Origin: Dactylosporangium roseum
Lineage (GTDB): Bacteria > Actinomycetota > Actinomycetes > Mycobacteriales > Micromonosporaceae
DNA: 64,000 nt
Assembly (NCBI RefSeq): GCF_025264685.1
Contig: NZ_CP073721.1
Location: forward strand, 6,031,501 to 6,095,500
Direction of reading: 5' to 3'
The notes below the pieces were generated by a model. That model saw nothing but the letters and a program-made list of their open reading frames with translations. It searched no databases and was not told where the DNA came from. Both the position numbers and the translations under genes were made by a program. Shown in pieces: positions 35,662 through 48,267 of the stretch; the stretch's first letter is position 1, and each line of letters begins with the position of its first letter.

Positions 35662-35910
35662 CGTCCGCCGACGATCAGGGCGCTCGCGGCGGCCGGTCGC
35701 GCGCTACGCGCGATCCTGCACCGGTGCGCTCGGCCGGTCGTGACGGACCGGGGCAGCAACCGGGCGCCGGGAGGGCCAGCCGTGTGGTGGCGAGCCTGCT
35801 CTCCGGCCGGCCGCCGCGAGCGGCCTACGCGTCTACGTTAGCCCGGTGATCTTCACCACACAATCGTCATGTTGAATACGATCCACCACCCAGGGCGAGG
35901 ACCCCGAAAG

Positions 35911-35933
35911 TTGTCATACCCCACGCGTACGGT
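35911..35933 (+). promoter_or_regulatory. Candidate RecA-NDp/PafBC-type promoter of uvrB
   Basis: TTGTCATAC (35911-35919), eight bases (CCCACGCG) and TACGGT (35928-35933). This agrees with the LexA-independent actinobacterial damage promoter layout. The -10 hexamer ends seven bases before the uvrB ATG, so the transcript is probably leaderless. Confidence 0.72.
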
Positions 35934-35940
35934 TGGGGGC

Positions 35941-38097
<2,157 letters not shown>

Positions 38098-38239
38098 CCA
38101 CCGGTCCGGCGTACGTGCGCACGGACGCCGGACCAGCCCCCGTGCGCGGCGCTTCCCGTTCGGCTCCGGCTGTTCGACCCCTTCTCGGTATTCCTGGGTG
38201 GAATGCGATGCGGAGATAGCAGCCCGGCGCCGGGAACGG

Positions 38240-38274
38240 ACGAGCCCCGCGGCCGACCAGGCCGCGGGGCTCGT
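38240..38274. terminator. Strong bidirectional hairpin between uvrB and rpsA
   Basis: ACGAGCCCCGCGGCC (38240-38254) pairs perfectly with GGCCGCGGGGCTCGT (38260-38274) across a 5-base loop. It lies between two convergent stops, so it probably ends both transcripts. Confidence 0.8.
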
Positions 38275-38292
38275 CGCAGACTTGCGAGCTTG

Positions 38293-39792
38293 TCAGCTCT
38301 TGCCGCCCGCCAGCTTCTCGCGAAGCGCGGCGAGGGCCTCGTCGGTGGCCAGGGTGCCCGACGGCTCCTCGGGAGCGCGGGTCGTGGCCGGCGTGGACGA
38401 GCTCGCCGAGCCGCCGCCGGCAGGAGCGGCCGCGGCCGGCTCCGCGCTGGCGTCGGCCTGACGGGCCGTCTGCACCTGCTTGGTGTGGGCCTCCCAGCGC
38501 TGGCGGGCCTCAGCGTACTGCTGCTCCCACGCCTCACGCTGCTTCTCGAAGCCGGGCAGCCACTCGGCGGTCTCCGGGTCGAAGCCCTCCGGGTAGATGT
38601 AGTTGCCCTGCTCGTCGTAGGTCGCCGACATGCCGTAGAGGGTCGGGTCGAAGTGCTCCTCGCCCTCGACGAAGCCCTCGTTGGCCTGCTTGAGCGACAG
38701 CGAGATCCGCCGGCGCTCAAGATCGATGTCGATGACCTTGACCATGACGTCCGAGCCGACCTGCACGACCTGCTCCGGGATCTCCACGTGGCGCTCGGCC
38801 AGCTCGGAGATGTGCACCAGGCCCTCGATGCCGTCGTCGACGCGCACGAACGCACCGAACGGCACGAGCTTGGTGACCTTGCCGGGGACGATCTGCTGGA
38901 TGGCGTGCGTCCGGGCGAACTGCCGCCACGGGTCTTCCTGGGTCGCCTTCAGCGACAGGGAGACGCGCTCGCGGTCCAGATCGACGTCGAGGACCTCGAC
39001 CTCCACCTCCTGGCCGACCTCGACCACCTCGGACGGGTGATCGATGTGCTTCCAGGACAGCTCGGAGACGTGGACCAGGCCGTCGACACCACCGAGGTCG
39101 ACGAACGCACCGAAGTTGACGATCGAGGAGACAACGCCCTTGCGGACCTGCCCCTTCTGCAGCTTGTGCAGGAACTCCGTGCGCACCTCGGACTGGGTCT
39201 GCTCAAGGTAGGCCCGGCGGGACAGCACCACGTTGTTGCGGTTCTTGTCCAGCTCGATGATCTTCGCCTCGAGCTCGCGGCCGACATACGGCTGCAGGTC
39301 ACGCACCCGGCGCATCTCGACGAGCGACGCCGGCAGGAAGCCGCGCAGCCCGATGTCGAGGATGAGGCCACCCTTGACGACCTCGATGACGGAGCCGCGA
39401 ACGACGCCGTCGTCTTCCTTGATCTTCTCGATGGTGCCCCACGCCCGCTCGTACTGCGCGCGCTTCTTCGAGAGGATCAGGCGGCCTTCCTTGTCCTCCT
39501 TCTGCAGGACGAGGGCCTCGATGTGATCACCGACCGACACGACCTCAGCAGGGTCGACATCATGCTTGATCGACAGCTCGCGCGAGGGGATGACGCCCTC
39601 GGTCTTGTAGCCGATGTCGAGCAGGACCTCGTCCCGATCGACCTTGACGACGGTGCCTTCGACGATGTCGCCGTCATTGAAGTACTTGATGGTCTCGTCG
39701 ATCGCGGCGAGGAATGCCTCCTCGGACCCGATGTCGTCGATGGTGACCTTGTTGCTGCTGGCGCTCGAGGTGGCCTCGATGCTGCTCGTCAT
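38293..39792 (-). CDS. rpsA: Small ribosomal subunit protein S1 (bS1)
   Basis: S1 binds mRNA leaders and aids initiation on the 30S subunit. The 499-residue protein has four S1 RNA-binding repeats (for example GDIVEGTVVKVDRDEVLLDI, VVSSIVNFGAFVDLGGVDGL and KVTKLVPFGAFVRVDDGIEG). A non-repetitive tail rich in Ala, Ser and Glu follows. Four repeats rather than six is normal in actinobacteria. The start at 39792 (MTSSIEATSSASSN) is the first in-frame ATG giving the standard N-terminus. It diverges from the methyltransferase gene. Confidence 0.96.
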   Translation of the reverse strand: MTSSIEATSSASSNKVTIDDIGSEEAFLAAIDETIKYFNDGDIVEGTVVKVDRDEVLLDIGYKTEGVIPSRELSIKHDVDPAEVVSVGDHIEALVLQKEDKEGRLILSKKRAQYERAWGTIEKIKEDDGVVRGSVIEVVKGGLILDIGLRGFLPASLVEMRRVRDLQPYVGRELEAKIIELDKNRNNVVLSRRAYLEQTQSEVRTEFLHKLQKGQVRKGVVSSIVNFGAFVDLGGVDGLVHVSELSWKHIDHPSEVVEVGQEVEVEVLDVDLDRERVSLSLKATQEDPWRQFARTHAIQQIVPGKVTKLVPFGAFVRVDDGIEGLVHISELAERHVEIPEQVVQVGSDVMVKVIDIDLERRRISLSLKQANEGFVEGEEHFDPTLYGMSATYDEQGNYIYPEGFDPETAEWLPGFEKQREAWEQQYAEARQRWEAHTKQVQTARQADASAEPAAAAPAGGGSASSSTPATTRAPEEPSGTLATDEALAALREKLAGGKS

Positions 39793-40054
39793 GTGGGCTG
39801 TTGCTCCGGTCGGTGGATTTCTGGGTGGACCTGCGCGCTCCCGCGGACCCGTCGTCGGGCACAACCCGCCTGTCACAGTGCAGGATCAGTGCATTGGAAG
39901 CGCTCAGGATGTGTTCAACGACCGTGAGCCTGCTCCATGCCGAGGCGCACAAACCCACGAGTGCACCGATCAGCTTACCCTGCGCAATACCACATGGTCC
40001 AACCCTCCCCCAGACCCGATCTGCCGACTTCCTCGGGGCCTACCGTTGCTCTCC

Positions 40055-40864
40055 ATGGAACCGTCACCCGACGCAGGCGTCACCCGACGCGCCGTGAGTC
40101 CCGCTGAGAGTCGCCGGGCCAGCCGCGGCTGGTGGGACCGCGATGCCGATGCCTACCAGGCCGAACATGGCTCGTTCCTGGGCGACGCCGACTTCGTCTG
40201 GTGCCCGGAGGGCCTGCGTGAGGCCGATGCGCACCTGCTCGGCGACGTGGCCGGGAAGCGCCTCCTGGAGATCGGCTGCGGCGCGGCTTCGTGCTCGCGC
40301 TGGCTCAAGTCCCAGGGCGCCGAGGCCTACGCGAGCGACCTGTCCGCGGGCATGCTCCGCCACGCGGCCGCCGGAGCCACCCGATCGGGTGTCACCGTCC
40401 CGCTCGTGCAGGCCGACGCGACCGCCCTCCCATTCGCCGACGGCGTATTCGACGTCGTCTGCACGGCGTTCGGCGCCGTGCCGTTCGTGGCCGACTCGAC
40501 GAGCGTGATGCGGGAGGTGTACCGCGTGCTGAAGCCCGCCGGCCGCTGGGCGTTTTCGATCACCCACCCCATGCGGTGGGTCTTTCTCGACGACCCGGGT
40601 GAGGGCGGCCTGGTCGCCGTCCACTCGTACTTCGACCGCCGCGCCTACGTCGAGGAGGACGGCCATCACGTGCCGACCTACGTCGAACAGCACCGCACCC
40701 TGGGCGACCGCATCCGCGAGCTCGTCGGCGCCGGTTTTGTCCTCGACGACCTGATCGAGCCCGAATGGCCGGCGGGCCATGACCTGACCTGGGGCCAGTG
40801 GAGCCCCCTGCGCGGCCGGATCTTCCCGGGCACCGCGATCTTCGTGGCGACCAAGCCGGCCTGA
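40055..40864 (+). CDS. Class I SAM-dependent methyltransferase
   Basis: The 269-residue protein has SAM-binding motif I LLEIGCGAASCSRWL, an acidic strand YASDLSAGML, and VQADATALPFADGVFDVVCT followed by the VLKPAGRWAFSITHP strand-helix. These are features of UbiE/COQ5-like small-molecule methyltransferases. The substrate is unknown. A gene of this type beside polA recurs in actinomycetes as I recall, but its function there is not established either. The ATG at 40055 is the only good start. Confidence 0.88.
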   Translation: MEPSPDAGVTRRAVSPAESRRASRGWWDRDADAYQAEHGSFLGDADFVWCPEGLREADAHLLGDVAGKRLLEIGCGAASCSRWLKSQGAEAYASDLSAGMLRHAAAGATRSGVTVPLVQADATALPFADGVFDVVCTAFGAVPFVADSTSVMREVYRVLKPAGRWAFSITHPMRWVFLDDPGEGGLVAVHSYFDRRAYVEEDGHHVPTYVEQHRTLGDRIRELVGAGFVLDDLIEPEWPAGHDLTWGQWSPLRGRIFPGTAIFVATKPA

Positions 40865-40869
40865 GTCGA

Positions 40870-40908
40870 GCCGGCCGCCCGGCTCCTTCGCGGAGCCGGG
40901 CGGCCGGC
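40870..40908. terminator. Strong bidirectional hairpin between methyltransferase and polA
   Basis: A perfect 17-bp stem, arms 40870-40886 and 40892-40908, has the loop TTCGC. The arms contain CGGCTCC and GGAGCCG. It lies between convergent stops and is the clearest terminator-like hairpin in the window. Confidence 0.82.
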
Positions 40909-40917
40909 AGTGGATCG

Positions 40918-43608
40918 TCAGTGGTCGGCGGCGTTCCAGTCGTGGCCCGAGCCGACCGAGACACCGAGCGGGACGTCCAGCGGATACGCACCGCCCATCT
41001 GCTCGCGCACCAGGGCCTCGACCGCGTCGTACTCCCCCGGTGCCACCTCGAACACCAGCTCGTCGTGCACCTGGAGGAGCATTCGCGAGCGCAGGCTGGC
41101 CTCGCGCAACGCACTGTCGACGCGGAGCATCGCGACCTTGATGATGTCGGCCGCCGACCCCTGGATCGGGGCGTTGAGCGCCATCCGCTCGGCCATCTCC
41201 CGCCGCTGGCGGTTGTCGCTGTTGAGGTCCGGCAGGTAGCGCCGCCGGCCGAGGACCGTCTCGGTGTAGCCGTCGCGGCGGGCCTGCGCGACGACCTGGT
41301 GCAGGTAGTCACGCACCCCGCCGAACGTCGCGAAGTACTCCTCCATGAGCACCGTCGCCTCGGCCGGCGAGATGCCGAGCTGCGTGCCGAGCCCGTAGGA
41401 GGACAACCCGTACGCCAAGCCGTAGTTCATCGCCTTGATCTTGCGGCGCTGGTCGGGGACCACCTCGCCGACCGGCACGGAGAACACGGACGAGGCGGTC
41501 GCCGCGTGGAAGTCGAAGCCGGAGTTGAACGCGTCGATGAGCGCCTCGTCTTTCGACAGGTGCGCCATGATCCGCATCTCGATCTGGCTGTAGTCGGCGG
41601 TCAGCAGCGTCTCGAACCCGTCGCCGACGACGAACGCCCGACGGATCCGCCGGCCCTCCTCGGTGCGGATCGGGATGTTCTGCAGGTTGGGGTCGGTGCT
41701 CGACAGGCGGCCGGTAGCGGCGACCGTCTGGAAATACGTCGTGTGGATCCGGCCGTCGTCGCTGATCGACTTGAGCAGGCCGTCGACCGTCGTCTTGAGC
41801 TTGGCCTGGTCGCGGTGGCGCAGCAGATGCTCGAGCAGCGGGTGGCCGGTCTGCGCGAAGAGACTCCCCAGCGCGTCGGCGTCGGTGGTGTACCCCGTCT
41901 TGATGCGCTTGGTCTTCGGCAGCCCCAGCTCGTTGAACAAAATCTCCTGGAGCTGTTTGGGCGAGCCGAGGTTGAACTCGCGGCCGACTACCGCGTAGGC
42001 GTTCTGCGCGGCGGCCTTCACCTCCGCGGCGAAACGCGACTCGAGCTCGCTGAGATAGTCCGCGTCGGCGGCGATGCCGGTCCGCTCCATCTCGGCGAGC
42101 ACCGTGACGAGCGGCAGCTCGACGTCGGCGAGCAGGCGCGCGGACAGGTCGCCGTCCCGGCGCAGCTCCTCGGAGATGGCTTCGGCCAGGTCGAGGGTGG
42201 CGCGGGCGCGCAGCATCAGGTTTTCCTCGGCCTCGCCGGTGTTGCCGCCCAGTCCGTCCAGCGTGAGCTGCCCGTTGTCCGGTGCGTCGACGCGCAGCTC
42301 GCGCTTGAGATAGCGCAGTGCGAGATCGTTGAGGTCATACGACCGCTGGTCCGGCCGGGCCAGATAGGCCTCCAGCGCGGTGTCGCTCGCCACCCCGTCG
42401 AGCTGCCAGCCCCGGGCCAGGAATGCCAGCCGCGCCGGCTTGGCGTCGTGGAGCACCTTCGGCCGGTCCTCCGCGGCGAGCCACGCGCCCACCGCCGCGT
42501 CGTCGGCCTCGTCGAGCTCGGTCGGGTCGAACCAGGCGGCCGGGCCGTCGGCGATCGCCAGCCCCATGCCGGTGACGATCCCGGTGCCGCGGCCGAACTT
42601 GCCGGCGACCGCGACGCCGACCCGCACGCCCGCGGGGGCGTGCTCGTCGAGCCATGCGCCGACCCCCGAGCGCAGCACCGCGCCCGACAGCTCGAACCCG
42701 GACTCGGCCTCCGGCTCCACCGCGTCGAGGTACTGATACAGCCGCTCCCGCAGCACCCGGAACTCCAGCGAGTCGAACACCTGGTGCACCGCCTCGCGGT
42801 CCCAGCCGCGCCAGCGCAGGTCCTCCGGGCCGACTGGCAGCTCCAGGTCGTCGACGAGCCCGTTGAGGTCGTAGTTGCGCATGACCTCGGCGAGGTGGGC
42901 ACGCACGTTGTCGCCGGCCTTGCCCTTGATCTCGTCGACCCGGGCGACGATCCCGTCGAGCCCGCCGAACTGCAGGATCCACTTCGCCGCGGTCTTGTCG
43001 CCCACGCCGGGCACGCCCGAGAGGTTGTCGCTGTCCTCGCCGACGAGCGCGGCCTTCGCCCGGTAGAGGGACGGCGGGATGCCATACCGCTCTTCGACCC
43101 GCGCCGGTGTCATCCGGTCCATCTCGGAGACGCCGCGCTTGAGATACAGCACGGTGACGGTGTCGTTGACGAGCTGGAACGTGTCGCGGTCGCCGGTGAT
43201 GATCGAGGTCGGGATGCCGTGCTCGGTGGCCTGCCGGGCGAGGGTGGCGATGACGTCGTCGGCCTCGTAGCCCGGCTTCTCGATGAACGGGATCCGCAGG
43301 GCGGTGAGGATCTCCTTGATCAGCGGCACCTGGCCGGCGAACTCGGGCCGGGTCTGCTGGCGGGTGGCCTTGTACTCCGGATACTTCTCCAGGCGGAACG
43401 TCTGGCGCGACACGTCGAAGGCGACCGCGACGTGGGTCGGCTGCTCGTCCTTCAACATGTTGATCAGCATGGACGTGAAGCCGAAGACGGCATTGGTCAC
43501 CTGGCCCGTCTGCGTGGAGAAGTTCTCCGCGGGCAGGGCGAAGAACGCCCGGTAGGCGAGCGAGTGCCCGTCGAGCAGCAGCAGCCTGGAGTCAGTCGAA
43601 CCCGTCAC
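40918..43608 (-). CDS. polA: DNA polymerase I
   Basis: Pol I fills gaps in excision repair and replaces Okazaki primers. The 896-residue protein has an N-terminal 5'-3' exonuclease (~1-300; LLLLDGHSLAYRAFFALP, ITGDRDTFQLV). The central 3'-5' domain has lost the acidic DxE residues (VRVGVAVAG in their place), so proofreading is probably absent, as in other actinobacterial Pol I. The polymerase domain has motif A DYSQIEMRIMAH, O-helix RRKIKAMNYGLAYG and motif C QVHDELVFEV. The GTG at 43608 lies eight bases past a damage-type -10 hexamer, suggesting a leaderless transcript. Confidence 0.97.
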   Translation of the reverse strand: MTGSTDSRLLLLDGHSLAYRAFFALPAENFSTQTGQVTNAVFGFTSMLINMLKDEQPTHVAVAFDVSRQTFRLEKYPEYKATRQQTRPEFAGQVPLIKEILTALRIPFIEKPGYEADDVIATLARQATEHGIPTSIITGDRDTFQLVNDTVTVLYLKRGVSEMDRMTPARVEERYGIPPSLYRAKAALVGEDSDNLSGVPGVGDKTAAKWILQFGGLDGIVARVDEIKGKAGDNVRAHLAEVMRNYDLNGLVDDLELPVGPEDLRWRGWDREAVHQVFDSLEFRVLRERLYQYLDAVEPEAESGFELSGAVLRSGVGAWLDEHAPAGVRVGVAVAGKFGRGTGIVTGMGLAIADGPAAWFDPTELDEADDAAVGAWLAAEDRPKVLHDAKPARLAFLARGWQLDGVASDTALEAYLARPDQRSYDLNDLALRYLKRELRVDAPDNGQLTLDGLGGNTGEAEENLMLRARATLDLAEAISEELRRDGDLSARLLADVELPLVTVLAEMERTGIAADADYLSELESRFAAEVKAAAQNAYAVVGREFNLGSPKQLQEILFNELGLPKTKRIKTGYTTDADALGSLFAQTGHPLLEHLLRHRDQAKLKTTVDGLLKSISDDGRIHTTYFQTVAATGRLSSTDPNLQNIPIRTEEGRRIRRAFVVGDGFETLLTADYSQIEMRIMAHLSKDEALIDAFNSGFDFHAATASSVFSVPVGEVVPDQRRKIKAMNYGLAYGLSSYGLGTQLGISPAEATVLMEEYFATFGGVRDYLHQVVAQARRDGYTETVLGRRRYLPDLNSDNRQRREMAERMALNAPIQGSAADIIKVAMLRVDSALREASLRSRMLLQVHDELVFEVAPGEYDAVEALVREQMGGAYPLDVPLGVSVGSGHDWNAADH

Positions 43609-43616
43609 ACTTCGCG

Positions 43617-43639
43617 AGCCTAGTCCGCAGGTACGACAC
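43617..43639 (-). promoter_or_regulatory. Candidate RecA-NDp/PafBC-type promoter of polA
   Basis: On the minus strand: GTGTCGTAC (43639-43631), eight bases, TAGGCT (43622-43617). This has the same layout as the uvrB and DUF6745 promoters. The -10 hexamer ends eight bases before the polA GTG. Confidence 0.65.
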
Positions 43640-43908
43640 TTTCGGCTTCAGGCCCGCCGTACACCGACGCGGCTTTTGTCCGGAACGCCGAGACAGTCGG
43701 TCATGTCCGCCGCACCGCCCCTGATTGGGCCGACAAAGCGAATCGTGTTGCGGTTGCGAACAGGAAGATTACGAACGCGCAACTTCCTCGTACGTGTTGG
43801 GCCGAAGGCCTAGTGCCGCGGGGTGAGTGTCATTAGGTTGTGGCTTCATCAGCGTCTTGGCATCTAGGCGCAACCACGCCTACCGCGCTGTTAAAAAGGA
43901 GACAGGTG
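43640..43908. other. Divergent intergenic region upstream of the branched-chain amino-acid binding protein
   Basis: No gene is visible. The region must carry the promoter of the binding-protein gene. A possible -10 TAGGTT lies at 43834-43839, without a convincing -35. The last bases hold a strong AAGGAG ribosome site. Confidence 0.4.
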
Positions 43909-45168
43909 ATGATCCGCCCCAATCTCGGATGGCGCTCGGTCGCCGTGCTGAGCGCCGCGTGCATGGCGCTCGCCGCTTGTGGCGATAACAAAGGCGATTC
44001 GCCCAAGGCTGGTGCCACCAGCGGCGCTGCCGCCGCCGGCGACGGCGTGCTGAAGATCGGCACGATCCTGCCGCAGACCGGCTCACTGGCCTTCCTCGGC
44101 CCGCCGGAGTTCGCCGGCGTCGACGTCGCGATCAAGGAGATCAACGACAACGGCGGCGTCCTCGGCAAGCCGGTCCAGATCCAGCACATGGACTCGGGCG
44201 ACACGTCCACGGACATCGCCACCCAGTCCGTCAACAAGCTGCTGACCGACAAGACCGACGTCATCATCGGTGCGGCCTCGTCGTCCGTGTCGCTGACGGT
44301 CATCGACAAGATCACCGGCGCGGGCGTGGTGCAGATCTCACCGGCCAACACGTCGACGGCGTTCACCACGCACAACGACAAGGGCCTCTACTTCCGGACC
44401 GCACCGCCGGACACGCTCCAGGGCCGCGTCCTCGGCGACCTGATCGTCCAGGACGGCAACGCCAAGGTCGGCATGCTGGTCCTCAACGACTCCTACGGCG
44501 TCGGCCTCGCCGAGAACGCCAAGAAGGAGATCGAGAGCGGCGGTGGCGAGGTCGTCAAGTCGATCACTTACGACCCCAAGGCCGCCGACTTCAGCACCGA
44601 GGTCGACGCCATCGCGACCGCCAACGTGGACGCGATCGCGATCATCGGCTTCGACGAATCCAAGAAGATCGTCCCCAAGCTGGTCGAGAAGGGTCTCAAG
44701 TCCAAGAAGTGGTACTTCGTGGACGGCAACATCGCCGACTACTCGAAGGACTTCCAGGCCGGCACGCTGACCGGCTACAAGGGCACCCAGCCCGGCGCCG
44801 AGGCCAAGCAGGACTTCAAGACCCGCCTCCTCGCGATCAACAAGGACCTCAAGGACTTCAACTACGCGGTTGAGTCCTACGACGCCACCATCCTCGCGGC
44901 CCTGGCCGCCGAGGAGGCCAGGAGCGACAACCCGGCCGAGATCGCCAAGCACCTGATCACCGTCTCGAAGGACGGCGAGAAGTGCACGGACTACAAGCAG
45001 TGCCTCGACCTGCTCAAGGCCGGCAAGAACATCGACTTCGACGGCCGCAGCGGCCCGATCTCCTTCAACGAGGCCGGCGACCCGGCCGAGGCCACCATCG
45101 GTGTCTACACCTACGGCGCCGACAACAAGCTGACCCCCGAGGTCAAGTACCAGACCGGCAAGATCTGA
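43909..45168 (+). CDS. Branched-chain amino-acid ABC transporter substrate-binding lipoprotein
   Basis: The 419-residue lipoprotein has a signal peptide ending in lipobox ALAAC (Cys24). The mature part is a type I periplasmic-binding fold of the LivJ/LivK family (VLKIGTILPQTGSLAFLGPP, then GVDVAIKEINDNGGVLGKPV, NDSYGVGLAENAKKEIES). It should capture leucine, isoleucine, valine or similar ligands at the cell surface and hand them to the LivH-LivM channel encoded on the opposite strand. AAGGAG precedes the ATG at 43909. CTDYKQC (~357-363) could form a disulfide. Confidence 0.92.
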   Translation: MIRPNLGWRSVAVLSAACMALAACGDNKGDSPKAGATSGAAAAGDGVLKIGTILPQTGSLAFLGPPEFAGVDVAIKEINDNGGVLGKPVQIQHMDSGDTSTDIATQSVNKLLTDKTDVIIGAASSSVSLTVIDKITGAGVVQISPANTSTAFTTHNDKGLYFRTAPPDTLQGRVLGDLIVQDGNAKVGMLVLNDSYGVGLAENAKKEIESGGGEVVKSITYDPKAADFSTEVDAIATANVDAIAIIGFDESKKIVPKLVEKGLKSKKWYFVDGNIADYSKDFQAGTLTGYKGTQPGAEAKQDFKTRLLAINKDLKDFNYAVESYDATILAALAAEEARSDNPAEIAKHLITVSKDGEKCTDYKQCLDLLKAGKNIDFDGRSGPISFNEAGDPAEATIGVYTYGADNKLTPEVKYQTGKI

Positions 45169-45185
45169 GCCTGTCCCAGGCCCCA

Positions 45186-45221
45186 GGGCCCTCACCCGCT
45201 CGCCGGGTGGGGGCCCTCCCT
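45186..45221 (+). terminator. Intrinsic terminator of the binding-protein gene
   Basis: GGGCCCTCACCC and GGGTGGGGGCCC form a GC-rich stem from 45186 to 45216 with a short loop, followed by TCCCTTTT. It lies 18 bases after the stop. Confidence 0.8.
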
Positions 45222-45240
45222 TTTCCCCGCCCCTTCCGTT

Positions 45241-45319
45241 GCGTTGATCTTGCAGTTGTGGTGCCTGACAAACCCGGCATTCAGGGAGTGTCGCGGCACC
45301 ACAACTGCAAGATCAACGC
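45241..45319. repeat. Palindromic element A, copy 3
   Basis: Perfect 25-bp arms (45241-45265 and 45295-45319) flank a 29-base loop. It lies between the terminator of the binding-protein gene and the end of the convergent liv operon. Confidence 0.94.
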
Positions 45320-45439
45320 GCAAAGTGGAGGGGGTGGGGGGCGGGTGGTACATGAGCGAGGCGGGCCGGAAAGAGCAGGGCGCGCGATTGTCGAAAGGGC
45401 GCGGAAATGGCGGTGGAACCCGAGGGATACGTAACTACG

Positions 45440-45478
45440 AGAAATCCCGCACCACCCCTCCGGTGGTGCGGGATTTCT
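45440..45478 (-). terminator. Terminator of the livHMGF operon
   Basis: AGAAATCCCGCACCACC (45440-45456) pairs perfectly with 45462-45478 across loop CCTCC. It lies 20 bases after the livF stop. The A/T-rich outer stem gives a U-rich 3' side in the minus-strand transcript, as in intrinsic terminators. Confidence 0.82.
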
Positions 45479-45497
45479 GTCTGACAAAAACGATCGT

Positions 45498-46300
<803 letters not shown>

Positions 46301-46304
<4 letters not shown>

Positions 46305-47272
46305 TTGCGGTCCTTTCCGTCTTCGTCGTCGAGCTCGTCGACCACCGGTACCAGCGTCACCGAGTCGCCCTCGTCCAGCGTGCCGGCGTCGATCTCCTGG
46401 CCGCCGACGCTCTTGACCGCGCCGTCGTGGTGCGCGCCGAGGTACGCGTCGATGACCCGCGGGTCGGCCATGACCTTGTCGGGAGTGCCCTCGGCGATGA
46501 CCCCGCCCTGACCCATGACGATGATCCAGTCACTGATGTCGTGGACCATGTCCATGTCGTGCTCGACGAAGAGCACCGTCATGCCGTCTTCGCGCAACTG
46601 CTTGACGTGGCCGAGCAGCGACTGCGTCAGCGCCGGGTTGACCCCGGCCATCGGCTCGTCGAGCATGACCATCTCGGGCTGGACCATGAGGGCGCGGGCC
46701 ATCTCGAGGAGCTTGCGCTGGCCGCCGGAGAGACTGCCGGCGAAGTCGTCCTTCTTGGCGATCAGCTTGAAGCGGGTGAGCAGGTCCTCGGCCCGTGCCG
46801 TGATCTCGGCCTCCTGCTGCCTCCAGACGCCGGGGACGAGCGCCCGCCAGAAGCCCTCGCCCTTCTGCCCGGTCGCACCGAGACGCATGTTGTCGATGAC
46901 CTTGAGCTTCGACAGCGCCTTGGTGAGCTGGAACGTGCGCACCATGCCCGCCCGGGCCACCTTGTGTGCCGGCACGCCGGACAGCGACCTGCCGTTGAAC
47001 GTCCACGTGCCCTCGTCGGGCGCGTCGAAGCCGGTCAGCAGGTTGAAGAAGGTCGTCTTGCCGGCGCCGTTGGGGCCGATCAGCGCGGTGATCGAGCCGC
47101 GCTGGATCTCGACGTGCTTGACGTCGACGGCGGTGAGGCCGCCGAAGCGGCGCACCACGTTGTCGGCGACGAGGATCGGGTCGGGCTTCGGCACGCCGGG
47201 CTCGTTGGGCAGGTCGGCGAGTGCGGCCACCGCCCGCTCGCGGACCGTGCGCCCGGTGGTCTCAGCGGACAT
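46301..47272 (-). CDS. livG: Branched-chain amino-acid ABC transporter ATP-binding protein LivG
   Basis: The 323-residue ATPase has Walker A GPNGAGKTTFFNLLTGFD, signature SLSGGQRKLLEMARAL, Walker B EMVMLDEPMAGVNP and VLFVEHDMDMV (His switch). A long charged tail (~265-323) is an addition to the usual ~255-residue LivG and may be disordered. Its first 11 bases overlap the end of livM. Partners are LivF, LivM and LivH. Confidence 0.93.
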
Positions 47273-48257
47273 CGAGCATGACCTCCCTCTTGTCGCCGAA
47301 GATGCCCTGCGGGCGGTAGATCAGCAGCAGGACCAGGCCGAGACCGACCAGGATGTACCGGACCGAACCGGCCTGGGTGGTGCTCATGAACCAGTCGGGC
47401 AGGACCTTGTTGTTCGACATCTCGCTGAGCGTCGAGTCGACGAAGATCAGCAGCACCCAGAAGATCATCGAACCGACGACCGGACCGAAGACCCGGGCCG
47501 CGCCACCGAGGATCACGATCGTGTACGCGAAGAACGTGAACTCGGTGCCGTAGGTGTCCGGCTGCACCGCCGCCCGGTCGAGGGCGAAGACGAAACCGCC
47601 GAGGCAGCCGATGACGCCGCCCAGGACGAGGGCCTGCATCTTGTACGAGAAGACGTTCTTGCCGAGGCTGCGCACCGCGTCCTCGTCCTCGCGGATGGCC
47701 TTGAGCACGCGGCCCCACGGGCTCTTCATGAGCAGCCAGACGACGAGGCAGCCCAGCGCGACGAGCAGCCAGCCGACGAAAAGGATCCACACCTCGCGCT
47801 CGGAGAAGGTGACCAGGCCGAGGTCGACGCCGCCGCTGCCGTCGAACGGGTTCAGCGCGTAGAAGTCCTGCGAGAAGCCCTGGAGGCCGTCCGAGGCGCC
47901 GGTCCACTTCCGCAGGTCCGTGGCGCGGTAGAGCAGCCGGATGATCTCGGCCGCGGCGATCGTGACGATGGCCAGGTAGTCGGCCCGCAGGCGCAGGGTC
48001 GGAATGCCCAGCAACAGCGCGAGCAGGACCGACGCGGTGAGGCCGATCGCCACGCCGAGCCACAGCGGCAGGTCGAACGTGGAGACGGTGACGGCGATGC
48101 CGTAGGCCCCGACGCCCAGGAAGGCCGACTGGCCGAAGTTGAGCAGGCCAGTGTAGCCGAAGTGGACGTTGAGACCGATCGCCGCGAGCGCGTATGCAAT
48201 GGTGGTGGACCCGACGACCGCTTCGAGCGACACGCTGAAGATGCTGTCCCAGTTCAT
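47262..48257 (-). CDS. livM: Branched-chain amino-acid ABC transporter permease LivM
   Basis: The 331-residue membrane protein has eight to ten hydrophobic helices with the LivM stretches YALAAIGLNVHFGYTGLLNF and KAIREDEDAVRSLGKNVF (cytoplasmic coupling loop). It forms the channel with LivH. The ATG at 48257 is 11 bases past the livH stop. Confidence 0.93.
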   Translation of the reverse strand: MNWDSIFSVSLEAVVGSTTIAYALAAIGLNVHFGYTGLLNFGQSAFLGVGAYGIAVTVSTFDLPLWLGVAIGLTASVLLALLLGIPTLRLRADYLAIVTIAAAEIIRLLYRATDLRKWTGASDGLQGFSQDFYALNPFDGSGGVDLGLVTFSEREVWILFVGWLLVALGCLVVWLLMKSPWGRVLKAIREDEDAVRSLGKNVFSYKMQALVLGGVIGCLGGFVFALDRAAVQPDTYGTEFTFFAYTIVILGGAARVFGPVVGSMIFWVLLIFVDSTLSEMSNNKVLPDWFMSTTQAGSVRYILVGLGLVLLLIYRPQGIFGDKREVMLDVR

Positions 48258-48267
48258 CGTGTCCCCC

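Noticed and set aside
43834..43839. TAGGTT as the -10 of the amino-acid binding-protein promoter
   Set aside because: No -35 at suitable spacing; recorded only as a possibility.
45352..45440. Short ORF starting at an ATG between the binding-protein gene and livF
   Set aside because: It runs into the livF terminator hairpin, lacks a ribosome site and has poor codon usage.
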